Positions 1 to 8,622 of a stretch of DNA of 16,621 nucleotides are shown piece after piece. The notes below the pieces were generated by a model, which saw only the letters and a list, made by a program, of their open reading frames with translations, searched no databases and was not told where the DNA came from. Origin of the DNA: DASRCB01 sp035653295 (GTDB taxonomy: Bacteria; Acidobacteriota; Terriglobia; Bryobacterales; Bryobacteraceae); assembly GCA_035653295.1 (NCBI GenBank), contig DASRCB010000345.1:1-16621 (forward strand), in the 5' to 3' direction. Each line of letters opens with the position of its first letter. Position 1 is the first letter of the stretch. A program made the position numbers and the translations under genes.

Positions 1-1330
1 CAACAACCGAATATGCGAGCAGGCGCGCGTCCGGCGAGATGCTGATGTGGATGGGAACCGGGAGAGGCAGAGTGATGTTGCTGATGGCCCGCGCGCAGAT
101 GAAATTGAGCAGCAGACCAGCAACGGCCCCGAGCACCGCGAGCAGCAGGCTTTCCGCCAGCAGATGACGAATAATTCGCGCACGGCTGGCGCCCAGAGAC
201 AGCCTTACCGCCAGTTCCTGCGAGCGGCTGGACGCGCGCGCCAGCAGCAGGCTTGCGACATTGGTGCACGCGATCAGCAGCACCAGGCCGACGAGGATCA
301 TCAGCATCGCGAAGAACGCCAGCACCGGGCCCATCATTTCCTGACCCAGCGTCTCGAGGCCGCTCACGCCCGTGACGCGGATATCGCGGGCGCGCTTCCA
401 GCCGCCTTCTTTGGGACGAATGCGATCGAGCTGTTCGAACACGCTGCGCAGCCGTTCGCGCGCCATGGCCCGCGTCATCCCGTGGGGCATGCGCGCGTAG
501 AACCCGACGCGGTCGTCGTCGTGCAGCACGGGGGTATAAACATCAGTCGAAAAACCGAAACCGAGCAGGCTGCAATTGTCCGCGGGCAGGATGCCGACAA
601 TCGTGTACACGCGGCCATCGAGAACCAGCTTGTGGCCGAGAATCGCCGGATCGCTGTCGAACCGGCTCCGCCAAATGCGCTCGGCGAGCACGGCGGTATT
701 CGTTTCGCCCGGGGCGATGCCACGCCCAAGGCGAAACGGCGCGCCGACCATGCCGAAGTAGTTGTCGGTAACGAGCGCGGCGAAAAGCCGGCGCGTCCGA
801 TTGCCGTCGCGCCAGTTCATTTCCCGCTCCACGTTCGTGCCGGCCACGTCTTCGAGAATGTGCGCATCACGCACGAAGCGGAGGTCGGCCACAGGCGACT
901 CGCTGTTGCCGCCTTCCCAGATATCAACCAGCGACCCGGCGTCGCGGCAGGAGGGCTGGCTGAACAGCAGATTCGTAGTGATGCTGAACATGGTCGTGTT
1001 CGCGCCAATGCCCAGCGCCAGACAGACTACCGCGGTGAGCGCGAAGCCGGGGTTGCGGCAGAACGCGCGCGCGGCGTAGCGCACGTCGGAAACCAGCTCT
1101 TCCAGCCAGCGCACCTGCCACGCTTCGCGCGTTTCTTCGACGGCGCGCCGCGACGATCCGAACTCCCGGCGTGCGCGCGCCCGCGCTTCATCGGGTGCGA
1201 ACCCCTCCTCGATCAGCTCCGCGGCGCGGCAGTCGATGTGGAACGATATCTCGCTGTCCAGTTCGGCGTTGAAGCGTGAGAGTCTGCCGAGGTACCGGAG
1301 GCGCCGCCACAGCTCTTTGACCGACCTCAT
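1..1330 (-). CDS. ADOP-type orphan ABC permease, second tandem copy (3' part outside window)
   Basis: This frame stays open from an ATG at 1330 to the window edge: 443 codons without a stop, with the C-terminal half missing. The product matches the 863-aa permease just upstream; I count 47 of the first 60 residues identical. In order it shows the cytoplasmic permease-prefix domain (about 1-80, with an EISFHIDCRAAEL stretch), a first membrane helix (about 95-122, LALGIGANTTMFS), a MacB-like periplasmic domain (about 125-330), and the first FtsX helices with the coupling segment SRSQELAVRLSLGA. A ribosome site (AGGTGA) lies between the preceding stop and this start, 9 bp apart, so it should be the third gene of the padR operon. 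The ADOP family lacks an attached or adjacent ATPase and its substrate is unknown. Identity is firm; function is not. Confidence 0.93.
   Translation of the reverse strand, partial: MRSVKELWRRLRYLGRLSRFNAELDSEISFHIDCRAAELIEEGFAPDEARARARREFGSSRRAVEETREAWQVRWLEELVSDVRYAARAFCRNPGFALTAVVCLALGIGANTTMFSITTNLLFSQPSCRDAGSLVDIWEGGNSESPVADLRFVRDAHILEDVAGTNVEREMNWRDGNRTRRLFAALVTDNYFGMVGAPFRLGRGIAPGETNTAVLAERIWRSRFDSDPAILGHKLVLDGRVYTIVGILPADNCSLLGFGFSTDVYTPVLHDDDRVGFYARMPHGMTRAMARERLRSVFEQLDRIRPKEGGWKRARDIRVTGVSGLETLGQEMMGPVLAFFAMLMILVGLVLLIACTNVASLLLARASSRSQELAVRLSLGASRARIIRHLLAESLLLAVLGAVAGLLLNFICARAISNITLPLPVPIHISISPDARLLAYSVV
1209..1244. repeat. Copy 1 of a 36-bp exact repeat between the two tandem permease genes
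   Basis: The same 36 bases occur again at 3810-3845. Both copies sit at the same codons of the prefix domain, encoding the FHIDCRAAELI segment. The 2601-bp offset equals the distance between the two start codons, so the 5' ends align without indels. It reflects paralogy of the two permease genes rather than a mobile repeat. Confidence 0.85.
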
Positions 1331-1339
1331 GTCATCACC

Positions 1340-3931
1340 TCATTCGTACCGGAGCGCGGTCATTGGATCCACGCGCAGCGCGCGGACCGCCGGCGCCATC
1401 GTCGCCAGCACTGCGACAGCGCCGAGCACGCCCACCACAGCCAGGAACGCTGACGGATCTTCCGGATTCAGACCCGGAACCAGAAACATGGCCATCGGCC
1501 GCATGGCCGCGAACGCCAGCGCCAGACCGATCGCTACGCCGCTTCCCACCAGAACCAGACCGTCGCGGCAGACCAGGCGCAGCACGCGGCCCGAAGTGGC
1601 CCCCAGCGCAACGCGCAGCCCGATCTCGCGCGTGCGGCGCGAAACCGAATAGAGCAGCACGCCGTAGAGGCCGATGGACGCAAGCGCCAGGCCGAGGATG
1701 CCCATCGTGCCCAGCATCGCGGCGCCGGCGCGGCTCGGCAGCAGAGCGATGCCCATGGCCTGGGTCATGGGTTCGATCTCGATCGCGGCGGTCGAATCGA
1801 GACGGCCGAGTACGTCGGCGATGCTTTTCACGAAAGCCGCTGGCGCCCCGTGCGTTCGAATCATGAAATTAAGGCTGGCATTGTCGGCCGTCCACGGCTC
1901 GAACAGCGCGGGCCGACCATCCTCGTTGAAGCTGAAGTACTTGCTGTCGGCCATCATGCCGACGATCCGCAGGGGTTTGCCGTGCAGATAGATGGTCCGG
2001 CCGACGGGATTGGAGTGGCCGAAAACCGCCCGCGCGAATGACTCGTTCACGATGCCAACGCGCTCCCCGCCGGCGCGGTCGCGGTCCGTGAATTCCCGTC
2101 CGGCCAGGAGCCGGATGCCCATGGCCCGGAAATACTCCGGGCCAACGCCGTTGCACTCGTACTGAATGGGAGAGGAGCGCGTCTCCGTGTCGATGCGCAC
2201 ATCGGTGCTCGCGCGGCAGTTGTCGTTCAGCGGCACGTGTGCGGCAATGGAAGCAGCTTCCACGCCCGGCACGGCGCGCAGGCGCTCCAATGCCGCGTTC
2301 GCAAGCGCGACATGCGTATCGGCGGTCATATATCGCTCCGGAACGGGCCTCACGCTGGCCCAGACCAGATGATTCACGTCGAAACCGGGATTGAACGATG
2401 CCGCGCGCAGCAGATTGTGCAGGAACAGAAAGCCGGCGGCCAGCAGAACTACGGTGATCGCGAGCTGGCCCGAGACAAAAACGCCCCGCAGGCCCCAGCC
2501 GCGGCCGACCTGGCGCTCGTCAGCCCGAAGCACCGCGTTCACGTCACGGCGGGCGCCGCGAAATGCCGGCAGCAGCCCTGCAATCAGAGCACAGGCGAGC
2601 GCGATACAGATGGAGTACGTGAGCAGCCGCGTATCGGTCTTCATCACCAGGTGAATGGGGACCCGAAGCGGGAGGGTTATGCCGCTCACCAGATTAACGG
2701 CAATCGTGTTGATGAGCAGTCCCGCGGCCGTGCCGAGCACGGCGAGCAGCAGGCTTTCGGCCAGCAGGTGCCGCACGATGCGGCTGCGACCGGCGCCCAG
2801 CGACATGCGCACCGCGAGTTCCTGCGACCGGCTGGATGCCCGGGCAAGAAGCAGGCTGGCCACATTGGTGCAGGCGATGAGCAGCACCAGGCTGACCAGG
2901 ATCATGAGCATGATGAAGAAGATAAGCACCCCGCCGGGCTTTTGGCCGGCGAGCATTCCGAGGCCGGAGGCGCGGAAAACACGAGTTCCCTGGGTGCGCT
3001 TTCCCTCGGTCATGGGATGAATACGATCGAGCTCCGCCAACGCAGCCTGGAGCTTCGCACGTGCAACCGAAATCGTCATGCCGCGCGGCAGACGAGCGTA
3101 CATACCGAGGTAGTCGCTGTCACGTGTCGCGGGCGCGTAGATATCCGGCGACATTCCGAAACCAACAATAATGCGGTGGTCGGCGGGGAGGACTCCGGTG
3201 ATTGTGTAGGCACGGCCGTCCAGCAGGAGGCGGCGGCCCGGAATGCCGGGATCGGAGGCGAAATGCGCGCTCCAGAAACGATGCGAAATTACGACGGTAT
3301 TCGTCTCGCCCGGGAGGATTCCTCGGCCGAGAGCAAAGGGGACGCCGAGGGTTTGGAAATATTCGCCCGTAACGAGGGCTGCCGAAACGCGCCGCGTCCG
3401 ATCACCGTCGCGCCAGTTCAGCTCGTCTTCCGGATCGATCGCCGCCACGCCGTCGAACAGGTGCGCATCGCGGATGAAACGGTAATCGGCCAGGCTCAGG
3501 TTGCTGTTGCCGCCTTCCCAGATTCCGACCATGGATCCAGCGTCGCGGCAGGAAGGGTTATTGAACAGGAACGCGGTCGTAATGCTGAACATCGTCATGT
3601 TCGCGCCGATGCCCAGCGCCAGGCAGATAATGGCCGTGCAGGCGAACGCGGGATTCCTTCGAAAAGCGCGACCGGCATAGCGCAGGTCGGAGAACAGGTC
3701 TTCCAGCCAATGCAGCTGCCAGGCCTCCCGCGTCTCTTCGATGGCGCGACGCGACGACCCGAACTCACGCCGCGCGCGGGCGCGGGCTTCTTCCGGCGCG
3801 ACGCCTTCGTCGATCAGCTCCGCGGCGCGGCAGTCGATGTGGAACTCGATCTCGCCGTTCAGCTCGGAATTGAAACGAGTTCGGCGGCCAAGGTACCTCA
3901 CCCGGCGCCAGAGTTCCCTGAGCGCCCTCAT
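1340..3931 (-). CDS. ADOP-type orphan ABC permease (acidobacterial duplicated orphan permease), complete
   Basis: An inner-membrane protein of 863 aa, the usual size for this family. Domain order: permease-prefix domain 1-80; TM about 95-122; MacB-like periplasmic domain about 125-330; FtsX domain 1 about 334-457, with TM helices near 334-360, 387-415 and 435-457 and coupling segment ELAVRMSLGAGRSRI at 371-385; a second TM near 483-505; a second periplasmic domain; FtsX domain 2 about 737-863, with REIGLRVALGATSGRV at 768-783 and the family ending DPMTALRYE. It is a two-fold permease on one chain. No Walker motifs are present, so ATP hydrolysis must come from another protein if it transports at all. 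Its ATG overlaps the padR stop (ATGA, 3928-3931), with a GAGG ribosome site just upstream, which indicates translational coupling. Substrate unknown. Confidence 0.95.
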   Translation of the reverse strand: MRALRELWRRVRYLGRRTRFNSELNGEIEFHIDCRAAELIDEGVAPEEARARARREFGSSRRAIEETREAWQLHWLEDLFSDLRYAGRAFRRNPAFACTAIICLALGIGANMTMFSITTAFLFNNPSCRDAGSMVGIWEGGNSNLSLADYRFIRDAHLFDGVAAIDPEDELNWRDGDRTRRVSAALVTGEYFQTLGVPFALGRGILPGETNTVVISHRFWSAHFASDPGIPGRRLLLDGRAYTITGVLPADHRIIVGFGMSPDIYAPATRDSDYLGMYARLPRGMTISVARAKLQAALAELDRIHPMTEGKRTQGTRVFRASGLGMLAGQKPGGVLIFFIMLMILVSLVLLIACTNVASLLLARASSRSQELAVRMSLGAGRSRIVRHLLAESLLLAVLGTAAGLLINTIAVNLVSGITLPLRVPIHLVMKTDTRLLTYSICIALACALIAGLLPAFRGARRDVNAVLRADERQVGRGWGLRGVFVSGQLAITVVLLAAGFLFLHNLLRAASFNPGFDVNHLVWASVRPVPERYMTADTHVALANAALERLRAVPGVEAASIAAHVPLNDNCRASTDVRIDTETRSSPIQYECNGVGPEYFRAMGIRLLAGREFTDRDRAGGERVGIVNESFARAVFGHSNPVGRTIYLHGKPLRIVGMMADSKYFSFNEDGRPALFEPWTADNASLNFMIRTHGAPAAFVKSIADVLGRLDSTAAIEIEPMTQAMGIALLPSRAGAAMLGTMGILGLALASIGLYGVLLYSVSRRTREIGLRVALGATSGRVLRLVCRDGLVLVGSGVAIGLALAFAAMRPMAMFLVPGLNPEDPSAFLAVVGVLGAVAVLATMAPAVRALRVDPMTALRYE
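3810..3845. repeat. Copy 2 of the 36-bp exact repeat between the two tandem permease genes
   Basis: Exact match to 1209-1244, in the prefix-domain coding region of the complete permease. The flanking sequence diverges at once on both sides. It could support recombination between the two genes, which would delete one 2601-bp unit. Confidence 0.85.
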
Positions 3932-4260
3932 GCTGTCCTCATGACCTGCTGAATCGCGGCGACCAGTTTGTCGAATTCGCCGGCCTCACTGGTCAGCTGC
4001 TTTCGGCCCTCGTCGGTCAGGCGATAGAATCGGGCCCTGCGGTTGGTTTCGGAGGCGCCCCATTCGGCCTCGAGCCAGCCTTTGACCAGCATCCTGTTCA
4101 GCGCCGGATACAAAGAACCTTCTTCGACGTCCAGGACACCGGACGAGCACTGTTTGATGCGTCGCGAAATGGCGTATCCGTGCATCGGCCCGGCGGCCAG
4201 GGTCCGCAGGATGAGGAGGTAGAGCGTGCCGGGCAGAAGTTGTGGCGTGTCTTCTTTCAT
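3928..4260 (-). CDS. PadR-family transcriptional regulator
   Basis: A 110-aa winged-helix repressor of the short PadR type, the expected length. PadR hallmarks are visible: LPGTLYLLIL at 9-18, HGYAISRRI at 27-35, the recognition region EEGSLYPALNRM at 46-57, and the wing with RRARFYRLTDEGRKQL at 74-89, followed by a short C-terminal dimerisation helix. PadR genes like this commonly head ADOP permease operons in Acidobacteria, and here it overlaps the first permease by 4 bp. It probably represses its own operon: two small palindromes lie between its start codon and the predicted -35 box. The inducing ligand cannot be read from sequence. Family call very secure; autoregulation inferred. Confidence 0.95.
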   Translation of the reverse strand: MKEDTPQLLPGTLYLLILRTLAAGPMHGYAISRRIKQCSSGVLDVEEGSLYPALNRMLVKGWLEAEWGASETNRRARFYRLTDEGRKQLTSEAGEFDKLVAAIQQVMRTA

Positions 4261-4264
4261 ACCC

Positions 4265-4291
4265 TAGTCCTGACTATGCATTGTCTGGACA
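4265..4291. promoter_or_regulatory. Two adjacent palindromes, candidate PadR operator
   Basis: TAGTC-CT-GACTA (4265-4276) and TGTC-TG-GACA (4282-4291) are both perfect inverted repeats with a 2-bp spacer. Their centres are 16 bp apart, about one and a half helical turns. They overlap the predicted -10 box and spacer of the padR promoter and end four bases before the start codon, a suitable place for autorepression. Assignment to PadR rests on position only. Confidence 0.45.
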
Positions 4292-4301
4292 GGATACGCA
4301 A
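4273..4301 (-). promoter_or_regulatory. Predicted promoter of the padR-permease operon
   Basis: On the minus strand TTGCGT (4301-4296) and CATAGT (4278-4273) are separated by 17 bp. The -35 matches 3 of 6 and the -10 matches 4 of 6 consensus bases. The predicted start of transcription would lie near 4266, only a few bases before the ATG at 4260, so the mRNA would be almost leaderless. Confidence 0.35.
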
Positions 4302-4314
4302 GAGGAAAGTTCGA

Positions 4315-4336
4315 GGCTCCCGGAAATTAGGGAGCC
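4315..4336 (-). terminator. Hairpin at the end of the efflux operon, possible terminator
   Basis: GGCTCCC (4315-4321) and GGGAGCC (4330-4336) form a perfect 7-bp stem with an 8-base loop that contains the TolC stop codon. On the minus strand the stem is followed by a poor T tract (TCGAACTTTCC). It is therefore a weak intrinsic terminator, or an mRNA 3'-end stabiliser, separating this operon from padR. Confidence 0.4.
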
Positions 4337-5967
4337 GGGTGGCTTAGCCGGATGTTGTAGTCGTCGAACAGCGTCCAGGTCGCACGCTGGTACTGAACGA
4401 ACGAGGTTTGATATGTGATGTACGCGTTCAAAAGCGAGAACTGGACCTGAGCCAGCTGGGTCTGCGCCTGTAACAGCTCGAAAACCGTGGTGCCGCCGAG
4501 CTCGTATTTCTGTTGCTCGGCCTGAACGTTCTTGATGGCCAGATCGCGCGCAGTCGTTCCGGCATCGATTGACGCCCGCGCCAGCTCCAGATTATTCATC
4601 GATTGCCGCACCTGCTGGATCACCGTTTGCCGCAGCGAGCGCTGGGTATAGCGGTCGCGCGCCTTGTTGACGAGCGCGGTGGAGAGGTTCGACTGCGCCA
4701 GGCTGTTGCGGAATGGAAGATTGAACTGAAATCCGAACCCGTAATACGGCGCGTCGAAGGTAAACACCTGCCACAGCGCGTCGCCGAGGCCGCCTGGTAT
4801 GAACGTCGTCGGACCGGTACCCAGCGGGCCCGTTACCGGGATCTGGTTGCCGCCAAGCCCGTTTGCCCCGCCCTGCAGGTTGAGATTGAACTGCGGCCGC
4901 AGCTGGTTGCGAGCCACGTCGGCGTTCAGGTCATCAACGGAGATGCTGCGCTGGGCCGCGCTCAGCTCGGGCCGGTCGTGCAGCGCTCGCGCCAGCGCCT
5001 CCTCGAACGGGTCGATAGTGCGCATGGGCAGCGTGGAAGCGTCGTCCTCCAGAACCATTTCCATGCCGCGCGTATCGGGGCGCAGATCCGCGCCGATCAG
5101 CCGCCGCAGGCCATCGAGCGCGATTTTGTAGTTGTAACGCGCTTGCACCAGATCGAACTTCCGCGAGGCCACCTGCGACTCCGACTGGAAAATATCCAGC
5201 TTTGGCAGCGCGCCCAGATCGAGCGCCTGCTTGTCGCGGTCGTAGGATTTCTGGGCAAGCTCGAGGGTCTGCTCGGAAACATGAATGGCGTCGCGCAGGG
5301 CGACCGCGGCCCAGTATTGCTGGGCGTCGGCGGAAATGATATCGGCAATCTGCGATTCGTTCTGCTCGGAGGTGATCAGCAGCTGCGTGCGCGCGATCAT
5401 CAGCGGAGCCCGATATTGCAGACCGGTGCGATTCTGGAGCAGCGGCTGGCTGATATTGAAGGCCAGCAGGCCAGTGATGTAGGGATTGAAGTATGTGAAC
5501 GCGCTGTTAGTCGAGTTCCGCGCGCCGGTGAATTGCACGTTGATGTTCTGCCCCGAAGGCAGCAGTTGAATGTACTGGAGATTCCCGGTCTCGATCAGAT
5601 TGTTGACCGACTGCGCGCCCTGAATCTGGCTGTAACCCGGCGAGATGGAGCGGTATGCGTTCCATCCCAGCTGCAGCTGTGGATCGAAGGGCGCCTTCGC
5701 TCCCGTTATGTTGGCCGCCGCGGTCAGCTCATTGAGGCGCAGGAGCTCGACATCCGGCGAATTGAGCAGGACCAGCTCGATGAAATCCCTGAGCCGCAGG
5801 TGCAGCTTGCCATCGAAGATATGTGCATCGAGGCCCTGAACCGGGCGCATCTCCACCGGCCCCGGTGGCGGATAGAGCCGGCGATACACCGAATCCATCA
5901 CCGGAAGAGAGCCGGCGCGCGCCAGCACCGCCGCGAGTACGGCAATCGCGCACGCGATTCTACTCAT
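4327..5967 (-). CDS. TolC-family outer-membrane efflux channel
   Basis: A 546-aa protein with a cleavable signal peptide (hydrophobic core about 4-17). It should trimerise into an outer-membrane barrel with a periplasmic helical tunnel, receiving substrate from the adaptor-permease complex encoded upstream. The two outer-membrane-efflux repeats are visible. The first, about 60-290, contains the outer-membrane strand segment with ISQPLLQNRTG (172-182) and the helix motif LPKLDIFQSESQVASRKFD (254-272). The second, to the C-terminus, contains GGTTVFELLQAQTQLAQVQ and a closing helix of the LLNAYITYQTS type. The region around 365-395 is rich in G, P and T and is probably a loop. The start overlaps the permease stop by 8 bp, with a GAGG ribosome site 9 bases before the ATG. 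It is the last gene of its operon. Family secure; cargo unknown. Confidence 0.93.
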   Translation of the reverse strand: MSRIACAIAVLAAVLARAGSLPVMDSVYRRLYPPPGPVEMRPVQGLDAHIFDGKLHLRLRDFIELVLLNSPDVELLRLNELTAAANITGAKAPFDPQLQLGWNAYRSISPGYSQIQGAQSVNNLIETGNLQYIQLLPSGQNINVQFTGARNSTNSAFTYFNPYITGLLAFNISQPLLQNRTGLQYRAPLMIARTQLLITSEQNESQIADIISADAQQYWAAVALRDAIHVSEQTLELAQKSYDRDKQALDLGALPKLDIFQSESQVASRKFDLVQARYNYKIALDGLRRLIGADLRPDTRGMEMVLEDDASTLPMRTIDPFEEALARALHDRPELSAAQRSISVDDLNADVARNQLRPQFNLNLQGGANGLGGNQIPVTGPLGTGPTTFIPGGLGDALWQVFTFDAPYYGFGFQFNLPFRNSLAQSNLSTALVNKARDRYTQRSLRQTVIQQVRQSMNNLELARASIDAGTTARDLAIKNVQAEQQKYELGGTTVFELLQAQTQLAQVQFSLLNAYITYQTSFVQYQRATWTLFDDYNIRLSHPAP

Positions 5968-7255
5968 AACGAAGCGCCTCGATGGGATCGATACGCGAAG
6001 CCTTCAGGGCCGGATAGATGCCGAATACCAGTCCCACCGCCGCCGAAACGCCGAAGGCCATGAGGATGCTGGACGTGGTGACGATGGTCCTCCACTGCGC
6101 CGCGTGCGCAATGAGCCACGACAGACCGAACCCGAAGGCGACACCCAGCAGCCCGCCGCCAATGGAGATGAGCACCGATTCGATGAGGAACTGGCGCACG
6201 ATGTCGGATCGGCGGGCCCCGGCGGCGCGGCGGACGCCAATTTCCCGCGTGCGCTCCAGCACCGTGGCGAGCACGATATTCATGATGCCGATGCCGCCAA
6301 CCAGCAGTGAGATGGCCGCGATGGCCACCATCACATACGTGAAGATAGTTTGCGACCGCTGCTGTTCGGCCAGCAGGGCGGCGGGAATGGTGACCGTAAA
6401 ATCCTGGGTGTCATGGTGCGTGGAGTTCAGAATCGCGCTCACCACACGCGCGCTCTCCACGCTGTTGGCGGCCGGCTTCAACCGAAGGTCAACCCCGTCC
6501 AGCTCGTCCTTGAAGTTGTCGCCCATAGCCCAGAAGCGGTACTGGAACGTGTTCAGCGGCACGTAGATGATGTTGTTGGCATCGGGTCCACCCGATTTAT
6601 CGCCGCCCGATTCCACCTGCGGGCGCAGCACACCGATCACCTGCAGCCACGTATCGTTCACCTTGACGAACTTACCGACCGCGGCCCCGTAACCCAGCAC
6701 GCCGGTTTTCGCCGCCTCGCCGAGTACACAGACCGCTGCGCTGTCCTCATCGTCCCGAGCGTCGAACAGCGACCCTTCCTCGAGCTGCCAGTTGTGGATG
6801 CCCGCATAAGACGGCCGCACGCCATACAGTTCGGGCATATCGTGCGCCGGACGTGGCAGAACCCGCTGTGGATGGATGCTGCGGCGGGGCGAGATCAGAT
6901 CGAGCCCGTCCACGTTCGCGGTAAGGATGCGGACGTCGCGTTCGGTGAGACCGGGCGAAGAGCGGCGGCGTTGCTGGAACTCCTCCTGGCTGCTGGCGGG
7001 CCGCGATTCGACCAGTACATTATGCACCCCGAGCTGCTCGATGAAGCGCAGCGACTCCTCCCGCGCGCCGGCGCCGATGGCCAGCATTCCGATCACCGCG
7101 CCAACGCCGAAAATGATCCCCAGCGCGGTCAGGAATGTGCGTGTCTTCTGTGTGACCAGGCTCTCGAGAGCCAGCGCCACGTCGAGCCAGTAGCGGGTCA
7201 CGCTGAAGCGCGGCCGCGTGTCTGGTGAGAGTCCGATGCTCGGGGTCGCGCTCAT
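5960..7255 (-). CDS. MacB-type ABC transporter permease without ATPase domain
   Basis: A 431-aa inner-membrane permease of the MacB/FtsX type. It has a cytoplasmic N-terminus, a first TM helix (about 41-63, FLTALGIIFGVGAVIGMLAI), a large periplasmic domain (about 64-300), then the FtsX domain (about 303-431) with three helices, the coupling segment REIGVRRAAGARRSDIV, and the family ending IDPIEALRYE. E. coli MacB carries its ATPase on the same chain. Here that domain is absent and no ATPase gene lies in the operon, so an ATPase must be supplied from elsewhere in the genome. The ATG overlaps the stop of the upstream adaptor (ATGA, 7252-7255). Together with the three adaptors and TolC it forms a MacAB-TolC-like efflux or secretion machine. 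Substrate unknown. Confidence 0.92.
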   Translation of the reverse strand: MSATPSIGLSPDTRPRFSVTRYWLDVALALESLVTQKTRTFLTALGIIFGVGAVIGMLAIGAGAREESLRFIEQLGVHNVLVESRPASSQEEFQQRRRSSPGLTERDVRILTANVDGLDLISPRRSIHPQRVLPRPAHDMPELYGVRPSYAGIHNWQLEEGSLFDARDDEDSAAVCVLGEAAKTGVLGYGAAVGKFVKVNDTWLQVIGVLRPQVESGGDKSGGPDANNIIYVPLNTFQYRFWAMGDNFKDELDGVDLRLKPAANSVESARVVSAILNSTHHDTQDFTVTIPAALLAEQQRSQTIFTYVMVAIAAISLLVGGIGIMNIVLATVLERTREIGVRRAAGARRSDIVRQFLIESVLISIGGGLLGVAFGFGLSWLIAHAAQWRTIVTTSSILMAFGVSAAVGLVFGIYPALKASRIDPIEALRYE

Positions 7256-8622
7256 TTGCGAATGGCCTGCGAGGCGCTGGCCGGCGCGGAGCCGCCTTTT
7301 CCGGCCTGCTCTTCCGGATTGGTGAGGCTGATGGCCTGATGCTCTGGCACGCCGGAGATCACCGCCTGGCTCTCGCTGCGGCGCACCAGCTTCACGTCAT
7401 GCGGAGCGAACCCGCTCCCCGACCGAACGTAGACGAATTCTTTTCCGTTTTTCTCGAACAGAGCCTGGGCTGGAATCCACAGCACGTTCCGCAGCACGTC
7501 TGTCGTGACCACGATGCGCGCGCTCATGCCAGGCCGCAGGTCCGGGGACGCGTTCTGGAGGGCGATTCGGCAGTCGAAGTGACGGTCCCATGGTGGACCG
7601 GTGGTGCCGCCAAGGTCCTTGATGCGTCCCACGAAATCACGCCCAGGCACAGGCACGATCTGCACGGACGCCTGCTGTCCGACGGCGAGATGACCACGGT
7701 CGAGCTCACCGATCGTGGCTACCACTTCCCAGTTGCTGAGATCGGGAATTTCTGCGATCGCCATCCCCGGCCGCACCGTATCGCCCACCTGGAAAGACGG
7801 CAGGGTCTGGCCGAAGAAGAAATTGGGCTGGTTCTGCTTCAGCGCAACATAGCCGCCGCGATGGGCGGTAAGGGTCATGGCATCGATGTTCTGCCGCGCC
7901 GTGCCCGCCTGAACCTCGGCCTTGCTGCGCGCCGCTTCCTGCGTGGCGATCGCCGCCTTGTTCGTGGCCTCGTGGTTAACCAGGTTCTTCTGCAGCTCCG
8001 TAAGGTGTTCGCGCGCCTGCTGCAGCGCCATGTCGTTCTGCTTCGCGGTAATATCGGCCACCAGCGGATTCCGGCGAACCTCCAGCTCAGCGAGGCGTAC
8101 GTCCGATTTCGCTTTGAGCAGCGCGTAGCTGTCTTCTTCCTTTTGCGCTTCGAGAGTGGCGCGAGCCTGTGCCGCGTGCTGCTCGGCTTCGGCAACATCA
8201 GCCTGGGCTTCACGCAGCTTGTATGTCTGCTCGGTCGTGTCCAGCTTGACAACCACATCGCCGGCTTTGACCACCTCGCCGGAGTGGCGCAGGAAGGTGA
8301 TGTGCATGTCGCTGCCGCCCGTCATGGGCGCGGTCATCATTTCGGAATTGCCCCCACGCAGCTCGCCGCGAGCTGTAACCGTGAAGGTCACGTCACCCCG
8401 CTTTACCTGGGTAGTGGGTACCGGCGCAGTGCGCGTGATCGCCAGCGTGCGATACGCGCGCACTCCGAACCAGACCACCGCGGCCACCGACCCAAGGATC
8501 AACAGCCAGAGCGCAGCCCCGCGCAGCACCGCGCGTGCGCCGTCGCGTGAAGAACGCCTCGGCCGCGCAGTTGCCCGAACCTCCTCGACTTGGGGGCGCG
8601 GCTTCAGCGTGGGCGTGCTCAC
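7252..8622 (-). CDS. HlyD/MacA-type periplasmic adaptor (adaptor 3)
   Basis: A 456-aa membrane-fusion protein with a GTG start that overlaps the previous stop as GTGA. It has a basic cytoplasmic tail (1-30), one TM anchor (about 33-54), a first lipoyl half-motif (GEVVKAGDVVVKLD, 115-128), a long alpha-helical hairpin (about 133-248) expected to dock on the TolC tunnel, the second lipoyl half (about 250-292), a beta-barrel, and a membrane-proximal domain (RNVLWIPAQALFEKNGKEFVYV). It should bridge the permease and the outer-membrane channel. Of the three adaptors it lies next to the permease gene and is full-length. The hairpin is rich in Ala, Glu and Lys, as in MacA. Family secure; partner assignment follows from gene order. 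Confidence 0.92.
   Translation of the reverse strand: MSTPTLKPRPQVEEVRATARPRRSSRDGARAVLRGAALWLLILGSVAAVVWFGVRAYRTLAITRTAPVPTTQVKRGDVTFTVTARGELRGGNSEMMTAPMTGGSDMHITFLRHSGEVVKAGDVVVKLDTTEQTYKLREAQADVAEAEQHAAQARATLEAQKEEDSYALLKAKSDVRLAELEVRRNPLVADITAKQNDMALQQAREHLTELQKNLVNHEATNKAAIATQEAARSKAEVQAGTARQNIDAMTLTAHRGGYVALKQNQPNFFFGQTLPSFQVGDTVRPGMAIAEIPDLSNWEVVATIGELDRGHLAVGQQASVQIVPVPGRDFVGRIKDLGGTTGPPWDRHFDCRIALQNASPDLRPGMSARIVVTTDVLRNVLWIPAQALFEKNGKEFVYVRSGSGFAPHDVKLVRRSESQAVISGVPEHQAISLTNPEEQAGKGGSAPASASQAIRK

Noticed and set aside
47..1279. 410-codon open frame on the plus strand
   Set aside because: It lies opposite the second permease gene, whose minus-strand frame matches a known family throughout. 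The plus-strand product is rich in Arg, Gln, His and Ala with no recognisable domain, typical of antisense frames in high G+C DNA.
2237..3952. 571-codon open frame on the plus strand
   Set aside because: Antisense shadow of the complete permease; composition-driven, no domain and no ribosome site.
4603..6063. 486-codon open frame on the plus strand
   Set aside because: Antisense to the TolC-family gene, which has clear family motifs on the minus strand.
6350..7228. 292-codon open frame on the plus strand
   Set aside because: Antisense to the MacB-type permease; no recognisable protein features.
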